A stretch of 31,404 bases of DNA, from contig CAUZJA010000008.1 in the NCBI GenBank assembly GCA_963579925.1, positions 1 to 31,404 of the forward strand, read 5' to 3'. Origin of the DNA: UBA1151 sp963579925 (GTDB lineage Bacteria; Chloroflexota; Dehalococcoidia; Lucifugimonadales; Lucifugimonadaceae). The notes under the pieces were generated by a model that worked only from the letters and a program-made list of their open reading frames with translations, was not told where the DNA came from and made no database searches. Below are positions 31,144 to 31,404 of the stretch, piece after piece (position 1 is the first letter of the stretch; each line of letters starts with the position of its first letter). A program made the translations under genes and the position numbers.

Positions 31144-31404
31144 ATGGGCGAGTTTACGGTCGCGTTTCTAGGCTACAGAGATGATTGGGAACTTGAGCGG
31201 CTCAAGGAGCAGGCACCCGACGGGATGAACGTTGTAGGGACGCCGCTGAACTCCGATAGGGATGCGAACGCCGCTCTGGTTGAGACCGCGGATGTTGTGA
31301 TTCCGTGGATGCGCAGTTTTGAGCCAGACATGGTTGACTCTGCCAAAAATTTGAAGCTGATCCAGGCGCTGAGTGCTGGTACGGACTATTTGCCAGTGGC
31401 TGAT
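31144..31404 (+). CDS. D-2-hydroxyacid dehydrogenase, N-terminal part (cut by window edge)
   Basis: The frame runs from ATG at 31144, with GAGGGA about 10 bases upstream, off the end of the window: 87 codons without a stop. The sequence FTVAFLGYRDDWELERL, ADVVIPWM and NLKLIQALSAGTDYL matches the N-terminal substrate-binding domain of D-isomer-specific 2-hydroxyacid dehydrogenases, in which the LIQ...GAGTD turn is highly conserved. The NAD-binding domain would follow outside the window. It starts 50 bases after ctaG and may be a separate unit, with TATGAT at 31111-31116 as a possible -10. Confidence 0.8.
   Translation, partial: MGEFTVAFLGYRDDWELERLKEQAPDGMNVVGTPLNSDRDANAALVETADVVIPWMRSFEPDMVDSAKNLKLIQALSAGTDYLPVAD

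Overview
This window is roughly 56% GC (by eye), densely packed bacterial chromosome. The gene content suggests a marine Chloroflexota of the SAR202 / Dehalococcoidia type: an F420-dependent luciferase-family oxidoreductase, an enolase-superfamily dehydratase/racemase, a GMC flavin oxidoreductase, several short-chain dehydrogenases, frequent GTG/TTG starts and very short intergenic gaps. Paralogue expansion of enolase-superfamily and flavin enzymes is a reported SAR202 hallmark. The assignment is inferred from gene families, not from a phylogenetic marker tree.

Layout. 1-2540 (+): a cysteine synthase family enzyme, a MntA/HepT (nucleotidyltransferase/HEPN) toxin-antitoxin pair, a YCII/DGPF protein and an ABM-domain protein. 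2680-3609 (-): an F420-dependent LLM oxidoreductase. 3701-7281 (+): an ECF42-type sigma factor whose conserved C-terminus is displaced by one extra base, a histidine phosphatase, and DNA polymerase IV. A minus-strand ribbon-helix-helix antitoxin relic with an in-frame amber codon lies between the last two. 7328-7485: tandem tRNA-Gln(CTG) and tRNA-Glu(CTC). 7587-10959: a catabolic-looking block with a cupin-SDR-cupin run on + flanked by two minus-strand SDRs that both lack the YxxxK catalytic pair. 11066-14313 (+): an unfamiliar TIM-barrel-like protein translationally coupled to an ABC exporter. 14332-17566: a GYD-domain protein, an enolase-superfamily enzyme and a GMC oxidoreductase.

17631-18582 is a decayed IS6-family element with both inverted repeats still visible and an amber codon at a conserved tryptophan. 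It is followed by a non-coding stretch with a promoter-like site, an intrinsic terminator and long GC-rich hairpins, then dnaE (DNA polymerase III alpha). A tight minus-strand operon follows: MoxR ATPase, DUF58 protein, large membrane transglutaminase-fold protein and O6-alkylguanine-DNA alkyltransferase. Its putative operator is a 10-bp inverted repeat just upstream of moxR. The window closes with tRNA-Val(TAC), a zinc-ribbon membrane protein, an AT-rich non-coding patch, the cytochrome oxidase assembly pair SCO1-CtaG, and the 5' end of a D-2-hydroxyacid dehydrogenase.

Themes worth attention are enzyme-fold proteins that have lost canonical catalytic residues (transglutaminase Cys to Ser; two SDRs without Tyr/Lys), three independent disruptive lesions (sigma factor frameshift, antitoxin amber, transposase amber), and two compact candidate systems (TIM-barrel/ABC exporter; MoxR-DUF58-transglutaminase-alkyltransferase). 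No single locus can be declared a new system from sequence reading alone.
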